A DNA stretch of 64,000 nucleotides from JAIBJN01 sp963748205 (GCA_963748205.1 CAVVIB010000023.1:1-64000), one strand, 5' to 3'; positions 8,488 to 17,407 are shown, counted from the first letter of the stretch. The notes: generated by a model from the letters alone, not told the origin. Numbers and translations: made by a program.

Positions 8488-9975
8488 TCAGAGCGCGACG
8501 TAGACGGACTTGGTCTCGAGATAGGCACCCAGCCCTTCGAGCCCGCGCTCGCGGCCCAGGCCGGACTGCTTGCGGCCGCCGAAGGGCGAGCCGGGACCAC
8601 CCGCGCCCCAGGTGTTGACGTAGACCGAGCCGGCCTCGAGCAACGCGGCCAGCCGGTGGGCCTTCGAGATATCCCTGGTCCACACGCCGGCGGCGAGGCC
8701 GTACTCGCTGTCGTTGGCGCGCTTCGCGACCTCCTCGAGCGAGTCGTAGGGCTGGGCGACGAGCACCGGGCCGAAGATCTCCTCGCGGACGATGGTCGCG
8801 CGGTCGTCGTCGGTCGTGAAGACGGTGGGCTCGACGAACCAGCCCGCGTCCCCGCTCGCGCCGCCGCCGACCAGAAGCTCGGCCTCCTCGCGGCCGGTCT
8901 CGATGTAGCCGGAGACGCGCTCGAGCTGCTCGGCGCTGACGACCGGCCCGACGTAGGTCTTGGGATCGAGGCCGGGGCCCGGCACCGTGTCCCGCGCCTT
9001 GTCGACGAGGGCCTGCACGACCTCGTCGAACTGCTCGCGCTGCACCAGCAGGCGCGTGCCGGCGGTGCAGACCTGGCCGGAGTTGTAGTAGACGGCCGAG
9101 AAGGCGGTTTTGACCGCGGCATCGAGGTCGGCGTCGGGGAGGATGATGTTGGGCGACTTCCCGCCGAGCTCGAGCGTCACGCGCTTGAGGTCGCGGCCGC
9201 ACCGCTCGGCGATCTCTCGCCCGACGGCGCTCGAGCCGGTGAACGCGACCTTGTCGACGCCCGGATGGGCGACGAGCGCCGCGCCGGTGGAGCCGTCGCC
9301 CGTGAGCACGTTGAGGACGCCGGGCGGGAGCCCTGCCTCCAGGGCCAGCTCCCCGAACCGCAGGGCCGTCAGAGGCGTCTGCTCTGCGGGCTTGAGCACG
9401 ATCGTGCACCCGGCCGCCAGCGCCGGCCCGACCTTCCAGATCGCCATCAGCAGCGGGAAGTTCCAGGGGACGATCTGGGCACAGACGCCGACCGGCTCCC
9501 GGCGTGTGTAGCAGAAGATCCGGGGATCGCCCGTCGGGACCGTCGCTCCGTCGATCTTCGTCGGCCAGCCTGCGTAGTACTCCAGGTAGTCGATGCAGTC
9601 GGCGATGTCCACGCGCTTGGCGAACTTCAGCGGCTTGCCGTTGTCGAGCGACTCGAGCTCGGCCAGCTCCTGCTCGTGCGCCTGGACGAGCTCGGCGAGC
9701 GCCTGGATCCGCCGGCCGCGCTCGGCCGCGGAAAGCTCGCGCCACGGCGAGCCGATCTCGAACGCGCGCCGCGCGGCCGCGACGGCGGCATCGACGTCGT
9801 CGGAGCCGGCGTGCGCGACCTCCGCCGCCACGACGCCGGTTGCCGGGTCGTAGGTCGGGAACGTCCGGCCGTCGGCGGCGGGGCGCCACTCGCCGTCGAC
9901 GAGCAGGCCGTGCTCGCGGGCGAGGAAGGCCTGTGCCGGCTCGGAGAGCCGCTCGGCGGTCGCGGTCGTCGTCAC
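8488..9975 (-). CDS. NAD(P)-dependent aldehyde dehydrogenase
   Basis: ALDH superfamily protein of 495 residues, standard length. Catalytic Glu269 (VTLELGGKSPN) and Cys303 (NSGQVCTAGTR) are present, as are the PWNFPLLMA and KPAEQTPLTAL cofactor segments. GTG 9975 overlaps the TAG of the ligase gene by one base; an upstream GTG at 9984 is possible. Betaine-aldehyde and gamma-glutamyl-gamma-aminobutyraldehyde dehydrogenases (PuuC) are the nearest functional models. In this operon the likely substrate is the aldehyde formed after oxidative deamination of an amine or gamma-glutamyl-amine. Confidence 0.88.
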   Translation of the reverse strand: MTTTATAERLSEPAQAFLAREHGLLVDGEWRPAADGRTFPTYDPATGVVAAEVAHAGSDDVDAAVAAARRAFEIGSPWRELSAAERGRRIQALAELVQAHEQELAELESLDNGKPLKFAKRVDIADCIDYLEYYAGWPTKIDGATVPTGDPRIFCYTRREPVGVCAQIVPWNFPLLMAIWKVGPALAAGCTIVLKPAEQTPLTALRFGELALEAGLPPGVLNVLTGDGSTGAALVAHPGVDKVAFTGSSAVGREIAERCGRDLKRVTLELGGKSPNIILPDADLDAAVKTAFSAVYYNSGQVCTAGTRLLVQREQFDEVVQALVDKARDTVPGPGLDPKTYVGPVVSAEQLERVSGYIETGREEAELLVGGGASGDAGWFVEPTVFTTDDDRATIVREEIFGPVLVAQPYDSLEEVAKRANDSEYGLAAGVWTRDISKAHRLAALLEAGSVYVNTWGAGGPGSPFGGRKQSGLGRERGLEGLGAYLETKSVYVAL

Positions 9976-11405
9976 TACGGCCACCGCTCGAGGTAGAACT
10001 CGCGCTCCCACTCGGAGACGTGCGCCCAGTAGCGGTCCATGTCGTCCTGGCGCAGCCCGACGAACGTGTCGTAGAGCTCCGAGCGGAAGACCTCGCGCAT
10101 GAGGTCGTCGGCCTTGAAGGCGTCGATCGCCTCGTTCAGCGTCGTCGGGATGCGCTCCTCGCGCGGGATCGTGAGGTCCTGCATGAGGTTCCCCTCGACC
10201 GGGTCGCCCGGATCGATGCTCTTCCGGATGCCGTCGAGCCCGGTGACGAGGCAGGCCGACACGGTGAGGTACGGGTTGCACGAGGCGTCCATTCCCCGGG
10301 CCTCGATCACCGACGTGGGGCGGACGCGGAAGAGGCACGAGCGGTTGTCGAAGCCGTACGACTTGTGGAACGGGGCCCACATCCCGATGTCCCAGAACCG
10401 CTTGTAGGAGTTCGCGCTCGGTGCGCCGATGACGGTCGCCGCGTCGACGTGATCGATCAGCCCGCCGAGGAAGTGCGTCCCGAGCTCGCTCAGGCGGCTG
10501 CGGCCCTTGAGGTCGCCCGCCATCACGTTCTCGCCCTCGTCGTTGATCAGGGAGATGCTGTGGTGGTGGCCGTTCGCCGAGCAGCCCATGAACGGCTTCG
10601 CCATGAACGTCGCGATCAGGCCGTGCTTGCGGGCGACGATCCGGCAGATCTGCCGGTACGTGTAGAAGTTGTCGACGTAGGCGAGCGGCGTCCCCGGTGA
10701 CTGGTTGACCTCGACCTGGGACTTGTCCTCGGAGTCGGCGTGCGAGATGGGGAGGCCCATCCCGCGCCCGTACTCGATCAGGTCGAGCAGGATCGGCTCC
10801 CACTCCTCGAGGTAGGCGATCTCGTAGAACGCAAAGGGCTCGACCGTGTGCTCGAGCTCGCCGTTCTCCTTCTTGCGAAGCCACATCAGCTCGGGCTCGA
10901 TGCCGACCATCATGTTCACGCCGACCTCGTCCACGAAGGTGCGCTCGTGGCGCGCGAGCGTCCCGCGCGGGTCGAGGTCGCGCAGGTCGCCGGAGTCCGT
11001 GTCGTAGTAGAAGCAGAACACGCGGGCCAGCCGCGGCTGCCAGGGAAGGCGGCGGAAGGTCGAGGGGTCGGGGACGATGGTGCCCTCCCGGTCGTCCTCG
11101 TTGAACCCGATCGGCTGGCCCCAGAGCGTCGCCCGGAAGTCCGTCATGGCGAGGGGATGCAGGCCGATCCCGTTCGTCGCCACTCGCGCGAAGCTGTCGC
11201 GGGCGACGAACTTGCCGACCGGGCGTCCGTCGAGCGAGGGGGAGACGAGGTAGACGCCGTCGATCCCGTCGAGCTCCATCCGGCGGACGATGTCGGCGAC
11301 GGCCTCCTGGTACTCGGGGGTCGCCGTCCATTCCTTGTAGTTGGAGATGACGTCGAACGGCGGCGTCGCGTCCATCACGGCCGGCCGGTCTTCTGTTTTG
11401 GCCAC
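9975..11405 (-). CDS. Glutamine-synthetase-like gamma-glutamyl-amine ligase
   Basis: GS-family enzyme of 476 residues from GTG 11405, chosen because AGGGAGG precedes it by six bases; a longer frame to 11447 lacks a good site. The catalytic core is visible: GIEPELMW, NGHHHSISL, SANSYKRF and the Arg-rich FRVRPTS region. The protein is divergent from GlnA and resembles ligases that couple glutamate to amines (PuuA, IpuC, GlnA3/4). It lies between a trimethylamine-dehydrogenase-like gene and an aldehyde dehydrogenase, so I infer ATP-dependent gamma-glutamylation of an amine substrate. True glutamine synthesis is unlikely in this context. Confidence 0.8.
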   Translation of the reverse strand: MAKTEDRPAVMDATPPFDVISNYKEWTATPEYQEAVADIVRRMELDGIDGVYLVSPSLDGRPVGKFVARDSFARVATNGIGLHPLAMTDFRATLWGQPIGFNEDDREGTIVPDPSTFRRLPWQPRLARVFCFYYDTDSGDLRDLDPRGTLARHERTFVDEVGVNMMVGIEPELMWLRKKENGELEHTVEPFAFYEIAYLEEWEPILLDLIEYGRGMGLPISHADSEDKSQVEVNQSPGTPLAYVDNFYTYRQICRIVARKHGLIATFMAKPFMGCSANGHHHSISLINDEGENVMAGDLKGRSRLSELGTHFLGGLIDHVDAATVIGAPSANSYKRFWDIGMWAPFHKSYGFDNRSCLFRVRPTSVIEARGMDASCNPYLTVSACLVTGLDGIRKSIDPGDPVEGNLMQDLTIPREERIPTTLNEAIDAFKADDLMREVFRSELYDTFVGLRQDDMDRYWAHVSEWEREFYLERWP

Positions 11406-11485
11406 AAGAACCTCCCTAGTCGATCGCAGGATCGAGAATTCCACCACGTTGCGGGCGGCGGCTCACCGTCGGCCGTCCGGCGAGG

Positions 11486-13645
11486 TCACCCGGCGACGGC
11501 GCCGGTGGCCGCGCTGTCGAGCCGAAAGTCCTCGTCCGTCGCGTTCACAAGCCTCCGCTCCCGGATGTACGGGAGCGGCACGCGCGGGTTCGGCGAGTCG
11601 ATCTCCCGCGCGAGGCGGTGGCCGCTGAAGACGGCCTCGGCGATGAGGGAGGGCAGCTGGCAGTCGCCGATCTGGTAGAGGCTCTTGATCCCGGCGGCCG
11701 CGAGCGCGTCCTCGTCGCCCGCAAGCTCGTAGTAGAGGGCGTCGTCCGAGATCCGCTGCGTGACGAGGACGACCGTGTCGGCCTCGACGATGCGCTCCTC
11801 GTCCGTCCAGATGTCCGCGAGCGGTGCGGACCCAGGCTCGACGCTCACGAGCACGTGCTCGAGGACGACGTCGATGCCCAGCTCCCGGAGGGAGCGGCTG
11901 AGGCGCGGGTACTCGAGCGTGTAGCGCGTGTACGGCGCGACGCCGTCGAACGCCGTGACGTAGGTGACTTCCTTGCCCTCGCGCGCGAGCTTCTCGGCCA
12001 TGCCGACGCCCGTGAAGTACGTCTCGCAGTCGTACACGACGACGCGCTGACCGACGCTCTTGCCCTCGAGCATCACCTGCTCGGGCGTGACGACGTGGTC
12101 GAGGGACGCGTCGGCGCCCGGGATCGGCTCGTTCGTCAGGCCCTGGAAGCCGTCATGCGCCCAGTGCGAGCCCGTCGCGACGACGACGATCTCGGCGCCG
12201 TAGTCCAGAACGCCCTCGGCGTCGAGCGTCGTGCCGGTCATCACCTCGACGTTCTTCAGCTTGTCCAGCTGGATCTGGCGGTAGTTGACGACGCGGCCCC
12301 ACTCGCCGAGGCCGGGAAGCTTCGGCACCCAGCGCATCTGGCCGCCGATCTCGGGTGCGCTCTCGACCAGGTGGACGCGGCGCATCCCGCGCTTGCCGAG
12401 CACCATCGCGCACTCCATCCCGGCGGGGCCCGCGCCGATCACGAGCACGTCGTTGTCGGCGTTGCCCGCCGTCGTGAACTTCTCCGGGTGCCAGCCGCGT
12501 CTGTACTCCTCGCCCGACGTGGCGTTCTGCGTGCAGACGAGCGGCGGGCCGCCGATCTCCCAGCGCGAGATGCAGACGTTGCAGCCGATGCACTCGCGGA
12601 TGTCGTCGAGCCGGCCCTCCTTGATCTTCAGGGGCAGGAAGGGATCGGCGATCGACGGCCGGGCCGCGCCGATGATGTCGCACTGGCCGCTCGTGATGAC
12701 CTCGACCATGGTGTCCGGGTTGACGAAGCGGCCGACGTTCAGCACCGGCTTCTTCGTGTGCTGCTTGACCTTGTCGACGTATGGGCCCTCGTGGTTCTCG
12801 GGATGCGTGCGGGAGGGCGCGGCGTCCTCGCCCCACTCGACCGCATTGCCGACGTTGATGTCCCACATGTCCACGAGGTGATCCATGTGCTCGATGAACT
12901 GGACGCCCTCGCCTTCCTGGCGCACGCCCCGGTCTCCGAGGCCGTGGGGCAGGTCGAGCGTGTCGACGCCGAAGCGGATCGAGATCGCGCAGTCGTCGCC
13001 GATCGCCTCGCGGACCTGTTCGAGCACCTCCCGGCTGAAGCGCGCCCGGTTCTCGAACGAACCGCCGTACTCGTCGGTCCGGCGGTTGAAGAAGGGCAGG
13101 AGGAACTGATGGAGGAGGGCTTCGTTGTGCGCGCAGTAGAGGACGAGAATGTCGAAGCCGGCGTCGCGCGCCCGCTTGCAGGCGTCGACGTACAGCTGCT
13201 GGACCTCGCGGATGTCCTGCTTGTCCATCTCCTTGCAGGGGCGCATGAACGCGAACGGGCTGCCGATCGCCGACGCGCCGCGCGCCGGCACCCGGCTTTC
13301 GAGCCCGCAGGCGTTGAGGCCGCCGTGCCAGATCTCCACGGCGGCCAACGCACCCTCGTCATGGAGCATGTCGCACATCAGGCCGAGGTTGCGCACGTCG
13401 CCGTCGTCCCAGAGCCGCGCGCTCACGCGGTGGACGTCGTCGCTCTCGGGCCCGATCGAGCAGTACTCCGTGCACACCGCGCCCCAGCCACCCTCGGCCT
13501 TCATCGCCCGGAAGTGCGACTGGAACCCCGGCCGCTCCGAGCCCGCGCCGTTGCAGTGCGCGACCTGGAAGAAGCGGTTGGGCAGCACTTTCGGGCCGAT
13601 CTGGATCGGCTCGAAGAGGATGTCGTACTTGGGGTCGCGGGCCAT
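11486..13645 (-). CDS. Trimethylamine-dehydrogenase-like iron-sulfur flavoprotein
   Basis: Predicted amine dehydrogenase of 719 residues (TMADH is about 729). The N-terminal TIM barrel binds FMN; VAHCNGAG places a Cys where TMADH Cys30 binds FMN covalently. The [4Fe-4S] signature CIGCNVCISRWEIGGPP with a further Cys shortly after matches TMADH almost exactly. A Rossmann domain follows (LVIGAGPAGMECA). Aligning from memory, the substrate-bowl aromatics Tyr60, Trp264 and Trp355 are conserved (TEYCS, EWGEDA, RWEIGG). That favours trimethylamine over dimethylamine or histamine. It probably yields formaldehyde and dimethylamine and passes electrons to an ETF. It is preceded by a permease gene and followed by the gamma-glutamyl ligase. 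Confidence 0.88.
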   Translation of the reverse strand: MARDPKYDILFEPIQIGPKVLPNRFFQVAHCNGAGSERPGFQSHFRAMKAEGGWGAVCTEYCSIGPESDDVHRVSARLWDDGDVRNLGLMCDMLHDEGALAAVEIWHGGLNACGLESRVPARGASAIGSPFAFMRPCKEMDKQDIREVQQLYVDACKRARDAGFDILVLYCAHNEALLHQFLLPFFNRRTDEYGGSFENRARFSREVLEQVREAIGDDCAISIRFGVDTLDLPHGLGDRGVRQEGEGVQFIEHMDHLVDMWDINVGNAVEWGEDAAPSRTHPENHEGPYVDKVKQHTKKPVLNVGRFVNPDTMVEVITSGQCDIIGAARPSIADPFLPLKIKEGRLDDIRECIGCNVCISRWEIGGPPLVCTQNATSGEEYRRGWHPEKFTTAGNADNDVLVIGAGPAGMECAMVLGKRGMRRVHLVESAPEIGGQMRWVPKLPGLGEWGRVVNYRQIQLDKLKNVEVMTGTTLDAEGVLDYGAEIVVVATGSHWAHDGFQGLTNEPIPGADASLDHVVTPEQVMLEGKSVGQRVVVYDCETYFTGVGMAEKLAREGKEVTYVTAFDGVAPYTRYTLEYPRLSRSLRELGIDVVLEHVLVSVEPGSAPLADIWTDEERIVEADTVVLVTQRISDDALYYELAGDEDALAAAGIKSLYQIGDCQLPSLIAEAVFSGHRLAREIDSPNPRVPLPYIRERRLVNATDEDFRLDSAATGAVAG

Positions 13646-13653
13646 CTGCTCGA

Positions 13654-15135
13654 CTACCTCGCGGCGGGTCCGGGTACCGGCACCACCACTCCGCCCTCTA
13701 CGTCCACTGCGTCGGGCATCGCCGGCGCGTCCTCGCGGAGCTTGATGGGCGCACGATCCTGCACCGCGCGGCGGTAGACGAAGAGGAGGACGGAGATGAG
13801 CAGGACGCCGATCCCGATCCACAACTCCTTCTTGCCGCCGTAGCCGCTCAGGCTCGCGCTGGAGGCGCCGACGGCGATCAGGACGAAGTTGACCGCGCAG
13901 ATGATCACGGCGATGGGGATGAATGCCGAGTGCAGCTTGATCGGCCGTGGCCAGTGCGGTCGGTCCTTGCGCAGGAGCAGGAACGCCGCCACGGCGAAGA
14001 AGTGCGCGGACATGTAGCCGAGGTTGCCGGCCACGAGAATGGCCAGCGGGCTCGCGATCAGGAAGATCAGGGCGAGGTTGACGATCATGTCGAGCGTCAT
14101 CGCGCGCGCGGGGATGCCACGGTGGTTGAGGTGGTAGAGCTGCTTGATCGTCATGTGGTCGCGGGCGATGCCGTACAGCGCTCGGCCGCCGTCCGCGGTG
14201 GCAGCGTTCATCGTCAGCAGGAAGGCCCCGATGAGGATCACGACCATGAAGTCCGATGCGCCGCCGACGATCTGGTCGAACGAAGCGACCCAGAACCCGA
14301 TCGGATTGGCAGCGGCGTCTTCCGTGGTCACGGTGCCGCCCGCACCCAGGGGCACGAGGACGAACACGCCGAAGGTGAAGAGGCCCGCGGCCTTCAGCGC
14401 CATCGAGGTGTCCTTCTTGGTATCCCGGTACTCGGGGGCGAAGCTCGCCGCCACCTCGACTCCGTAGGCGGTCCAGCCGATGATGTAGAGCCAGACGATC
14501 GCCAGCTTCCAGCCGCCCCAGGGCCCCGAGAAGTTCCACTGGAGGAGCGAGCTGTCCCAGTCGCCGGTCAGGAAGACGATGATCGCGAAGACGCCGATCG
14601 GGATGAGGAGGAGGAAGGTCGAGACGCGGCCCAACCACACCGCCGGCTTGATTCCCAGCATGTTGATCGCCCAGACGAGGATCACGCAGCCCGCGCCGAT
14701 CAGGTGCGGGAGCCCGACGTCGACGGCGCCGACGTCGAACGTCCGGGTCGCGCCGGGAAACCACTCTGCCTGGACGAGGTAGCCGATCGTCGTGCCGAAG
14801 ATCGCGAGGACGCTCGACCACGCGAACCAGTAGCCGAAGGTCGCGATCGGGCCGATGAGCGAGAAGTGCTTGCGCCACCCCTCGTGCGCGTACAGGGCGA
14901 TACCGCCCGGCTTGTCGGGGAACATGGCCGCCAGCTCGGCGTAGATCCAGTTCATGAAGACGGCGATCAGGGACGAGAAGGCCCACAGGGCCAGCGCGCC
15001 CCAGGCGCCGACGCTCCCCATCGTGTAGCCGAGCGCGGCGAACAATGCGCCCGGGATGGACATGGCCACGATGAAGCCGTCGTGCCAGTGAAGAACCTTG
15101 CGAAGCTCTTGCTTCTCACCCGCTGCCTCGGCCAC
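13654..15135 (-). CDS. APC-family amine/amino-acid permease
   Basis: Integral membrane protein of 493 residues with about twelve helices. The first helix region contains IPGALFAALGYTMGSVG, typical of amino acid-polyamine-organocation transporters. GTG 15135 has an AAGGAGG site. It is the first gene of an operon with the TMADH-like enzyme only eight bases downstream, so uptake of the amine substrate is the obvious role. The C-terminal tail is rich in Pro and Val. Substrate specificity is inferred from context only. Confidence 0.85.
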   Translation of the reverse strand: MAEAAGEKQELRKVLHWHDGFIVAMSIPGALFAALGYTMGSVGAWGALALWAFSSLIAVFMNWIYAELAAMFPDKPGGIALYAHEGWRKHFSLIGPIATFGYWFAWSSVLAIFGTTIGYLVQAEWFPGATRTFDVGAVDVGLPHLIGAGCVILVWAINMLGIKPAVWLGRVSTFLLLIPIGVFAIIVFLTGDWDSSLLQWNFSGPWGGWKLAIVWLYIIGWTAYGVEVAASFAPEYRDTKKDTSMALKAAGLFTFGVFVLVPLGAGGTVTTEDAAANPIGFWVASFDQIVGGASDFMVVILIGAFLLTMNAATADGGRALYGIARDHMTIKQLYHLNHRGIPARAMTLDMIVNLALIFLIASPLAILVAGNLGYMSAHFFAVAAFLLLRKDRPHWPRPIKLHSAFIPIAVIICAVNFVLIAVGASSASLSGYGGKKELWIGIGVLLISVLLFVYRRAVQDRAPIKLREDAPAMPDAVDVEGGVVVPVPGPAAR

Positions 15136-15185
15136 CGAACTGTCCTCCTTGTCTCCGTTGTCCGTTCAGGCGGCAGGGGCCGCCC

Positions 15186-15350
15186 CTAGGTACCCGCCTT
15201 CGTCGGTCGGGACTGCGCCTTGGAGCCCTTCTTCTCGGTGCCGCCGGGGTCGCGCTGCGCGCTTCGGTCGAAGCGATTCCGCAGGATCCTCTTCCCGTCC
15301 TGAATCGGTTCGGAGAGGATGTCGTACTGCGGGTTTGGCGCCAAGAACAC
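15186..15350 (-). pseudogene. Vestigial N-terminus of a trimethylamine-dehydrogenase-like protein
   Basis: A short frame (GTG 15350 or TTG 15344, stop 15186-15188) encodes about 50-54 residues. Its first part contains PQYDILSEPIQDGKRILRNR, clearly related to the first 24 residues of the intact TMADH-like protein nearby (PKYDILFEPIQIGPKVLPNR). After NRF the similarity ends and the sequence becomes Lys/Arg/Gly-rich up to a TAG. It sits just upstream of the permease on the same strand. I read it as a decayed duplicate or recombination scar; a real small protein is less likely because the ribosome site is poor. Confidence 0.55.
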
Positions 15351-15392
15351 CCCACAGGCTTCGTGCGGGCCAGAGCCCGCGGCTCGCCAGGC

Positions 15393-15415
15393 AACTAATG
15401 AGTATAGAATTAGTT
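15393..15415. promoter_or_regulatory. Inverted repeat in divergent promoter region
   Basis: aactaat-n9-attagtt, a perfect 7-bp inverted repeat in an AT-rich stretch that stands out from the GC-rich surroundings, lies between the permease operon (minus) and the hydrolase-GntR pair (plus). A tatagaat sequence inside it could serve as a -10 element. It is a plausible operator for one of the two nearby GntR proteins. Confidence 0.45.
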
Positions 15416-15489
15416 TTTACGCTTCTACAAGGTCGCGCAGCCCATGTCAACCCGGCTCGCGCCGACCCCGGCCTTCTCTAGAGAGCACA

Positions 15490-16437
15490 GTGTCTTCCCC
15501 CAGGACGGGCGCCTTCGACCTCCACGAATTCGAGCTCGAGCTCGGCGGGACGCTCCCGGCCGCGAGGCTTGCCTATCGGACGCACGGGACGCTTTCGGAA
15601 GCGCGGGACAACGTCGTCCTCTTCCCCCACCAGTACTCGGGCACGCCGGCCTCGCTCGACCGCTGGATCGGCGCGGGGCGGCCGCTCGACCCGCAACGCT
15701 GGTTCGTCATCTGCCCCGGCCAGCTGGGCAACGGGGAGTCGTCCTCGCCCAGCAATTGCGAGGCTCCGTTCCCGAATCTCACGATCGGCGACGACGTCGA
15801 GGCGCAGCGCCGGCTCCTCGATCACCTCGGTGTCGAGCGCGTCGAGCTGGCGCTCGGCTTCTCCATGGGCGCCCAGCAGGCCTGGGAGTGGGCGGTGCGC
15901 TTTCCGGAGCGGGTGGCCCGCCTCGCCGCCTTCGCGGGGACGGCTCGGACGACGCCGCACGGCGCGCTCGCGGTCGAAGCGTCCGCCGAGAGCCTGCGCA
16001 CGGGCGGTCTCGATGCGCACGCGCGCTTCTGGGCCGCGACCGCGCTCTCTCCCGAGCTCTTCCACCGCAGCGGCTGGCGTGACGCGGGCTTCGCGTCGGT
16101 CGACGACCTCGTGCAACGGCTGTTCGTCGACGACTTCGCCGGCCTCGACGCCGGGAACCTCCTCTGCCAGCTCGGAAAATGGGCTCGTGCGGACGTCGCG
16201 CGGCACGCGCAGGGCGACCTCGGTGCAGCTCTGGGGCGTATCTCGGCGCGCACGTTCGTGATCCCGTTCTCGCACGACCGCGTCTTCCCCGCGGGCGATT
16301 GCGAAGCCGAGCAGGAGCTCGTCCCGGGCAGCGAGCTGCGCACCGTCGAGAGCGTCTGGGGGCACTACGCGTGGGGGATTACCGACGCCGAGACCCGGCA
16401 GGTCGACCGCTTCCTGACCGAGCTCCTCGCGGAGTGA
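15490..16437 (+). CDS. MetX-like alpha/beta hydrolase (homoserine acetyltransferase family)
   Basis: Protein of 315 residues in the homoserine O-acetyltransferase-like branch of alpha/beta hydrolases. The strand-loop ARLAYRTHGTL, the elbow LGFSMGAQQAWEWA with nucleophilic Ser, and the late GHYAWG His region support this. It lacks the length of true MetX (about 370), so a hydrolase or thioesterase role is as likely as acyl transfer. GTG 15490 follows a TAGAGAG site. It is followed 32 bases later by a GntR regulator on the same strand. Confidence 0.7.
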   Translation: MSSPRTGAFDLHEFELELGGTLPAARLAYRTHGTLSEARDNVVLFPHQYSGTPASLDRWIGAGRPLDPQRWFVICPGQLGNGESSSPSNCEAPFPNLTIGDDVEAQRRLLDHLGVERVELALGFSMGAQQAWEWAVRFPERVARLAAFAGTARTTPHGALAVEASAESLRTGGLDAHARFWAATALSPELFHRSGWRDAGFASVDDLVQRLFVDDFAGLDAGNLLCQLGKWARADVARHAQGDLGAALGRISARTFVIPFSHDRVFPAGDCEAEQELVPGSELRTVESVWGHYAWGITDAETRQVDRFLTELLAE

Positions 16438-16469
16438 GAGGCGAAACAGGCGGCTGGTACGCTCAGCGA

Positions 16470-17279
16470 ATGGACAGCGAGCCCAGGCCGTCCGAGTTCG
16501 TCGAGAGCCTCGTCCACCGCACCGTCTTCACGCCCATCCGTCAGGGGAGCGCGGTCGCCGAGGCCGTCGCGCGCCTGGGACAGGCGATCGCGATCGGGCT
16601 GCTGCGTCCGGGGGACCAGCTTCCGCGCGAGACCAAGCTCGCCCGTTCGCTCGGGATCTCGGTCGTGACCCTGCGCGAGGCTCTCGCGATCCTCCGCGAG
16701 GCGGGGCTCGTCGAGACGCGGCGCGGCCGCTCCGGCGGGACCTTCGTGAGCGGCTCGCTCCCGCGCACCGCGACCATCCCCTCGTCGCCGCTGCCTCCCG
16801 AGGCTGAGCTGCGGGACTTCTCCGACTTCCGGGCGGTGGTCGAGGGCGGCGCCGCGGCGCTCGCGGCCCAGCGGGCGACCGAGGAGCAGGTCGCCTACCT
16901 CGCCGAGCTGGTCGAGCAGATGGACGACCAGACCGATTACCACGCCTGGGGCGACACCGACTCGCTCTTCCACCTGATCCTGGCCGATGCCGCCGGCTCG
17001 CAGCGCGTCGTCTCCGCCGTCGCCGAGCTGCGCCCGCGTGTGTACCAGGTGTCCGCGCTCTGGGACAAGAACCCGATCTCGACCCTGAAGCTCTCGAACC
17101 GGGAGCATCGGGCGATCGTCCGGGCGATCAAGGCGCGACAGCCGGACCGCGCACGCAAGGCGATGGTCGAGCACGTGGAGTCCACCCTCGCGATCTGGCT
17201 CGGCCTGCAGTCGCAGCTTCGCGACCGGCCCGCCAACGCCGACGCCCCTCGTCGCGGCTCCAAGCGGTCGGCCCGCTAG
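16470..17279 (+). CDS. GntR-family regulator (FadR subfamily)
   Basis: Transcription factor of 269 residues: winged helix around residues 25-85 (LARSLGISVVTLREALAI) and a C-terminal FCD domain with the metal/ligand His pattern (HLILADAAG, NREHRAIVRAI). No ribosome site precedes ATG 16470, but tacgct lies about seven bases upstream, so the mRNA may be leaderless. It lies between the permease/TMADH operon and the P450/PuuD region and could regulate either. Confidence 0.85.
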   Translation: MDSEPRPSEFVESLVHRTVFTPIRQGSAVAEAVARLGQAIAIGLLRPGDQLPRETKLARSLGISVVTLREALAILREAGLVETRRGRSGGTFVSGSLPRTATIPSSPLPPEAELRDFSDFRAVVEGGAAALAAQRATEEQVAYLAELVEQMDDQTDYHAWGDTDSLFHLILADAAGSQRVVSAVAELRPRVYQVSALWDKNPISTLKLSNREHRAIVRAIKARQPDRARKAMVEHVESTLAIWLGLQSQLRDRPANADAPRRGSKRSAR

Positions 17280-17294
17280 GCGTTACCCGGCCCG

Positions 17295-17320
17295 CTTCCC
17301 GCTTGCTTGACACCGGGAAG
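17295..17320 (+). terminator. Hairpin after the GntR gene
   Basis: cttcccg-n12-cgggaag is a perfect 7-bp stem 16 bases after the GntR stop, followed after 13 bases by an A-rich run. It may end the GntR transcript before the next promoter. Without a T-tract the call is tentative. Confidence 0.35.
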
Positions 17321-17329
17321 GCCGTGCGG

Positions 17330-17365
17330 TAGGAATAAAAAAACTGTTTCTAGACTTCTACCACG
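17330..17365 (+). promoter_or_regulatory. AT-rich promoter with CTGTTTCTAGA element
   Basis: A run of seven A's is followed by ctgtttctaga (17344-17354) and ttctacc, 40-60 bases upstream of the second PuuD-like gene. The core CTGYTTCYNGA recurs upstream of the GcvT gene, the Amt gene and the MgsA gene, so it may be a shared operator. Confidence 0.4.
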
Positions 17366-17407
17366 GGGCTCTCTCTGCGACCTGATGGTAAACCGCGGCT
17401 TCCAGCA

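Noticed and set aside
8092..9996. 634-residue open frame on the plus strand
   Set aside because: It lies antisense to the ALDH and GATase genes, is rich in Ala, Arg and Gly as expected for GC-rich shadows, and has no ribosome site or recognisable domain.
11486..13645. 2,4-dienoyl-CoA reductase / old yellow enzyme annotation
   Set aside because: Same superfamily, but CIGCNVCISRWEIGGPP, the FMN-linking Cys and the conserved substrate-bowl aromatics match trimethylamine dehydrogenase.
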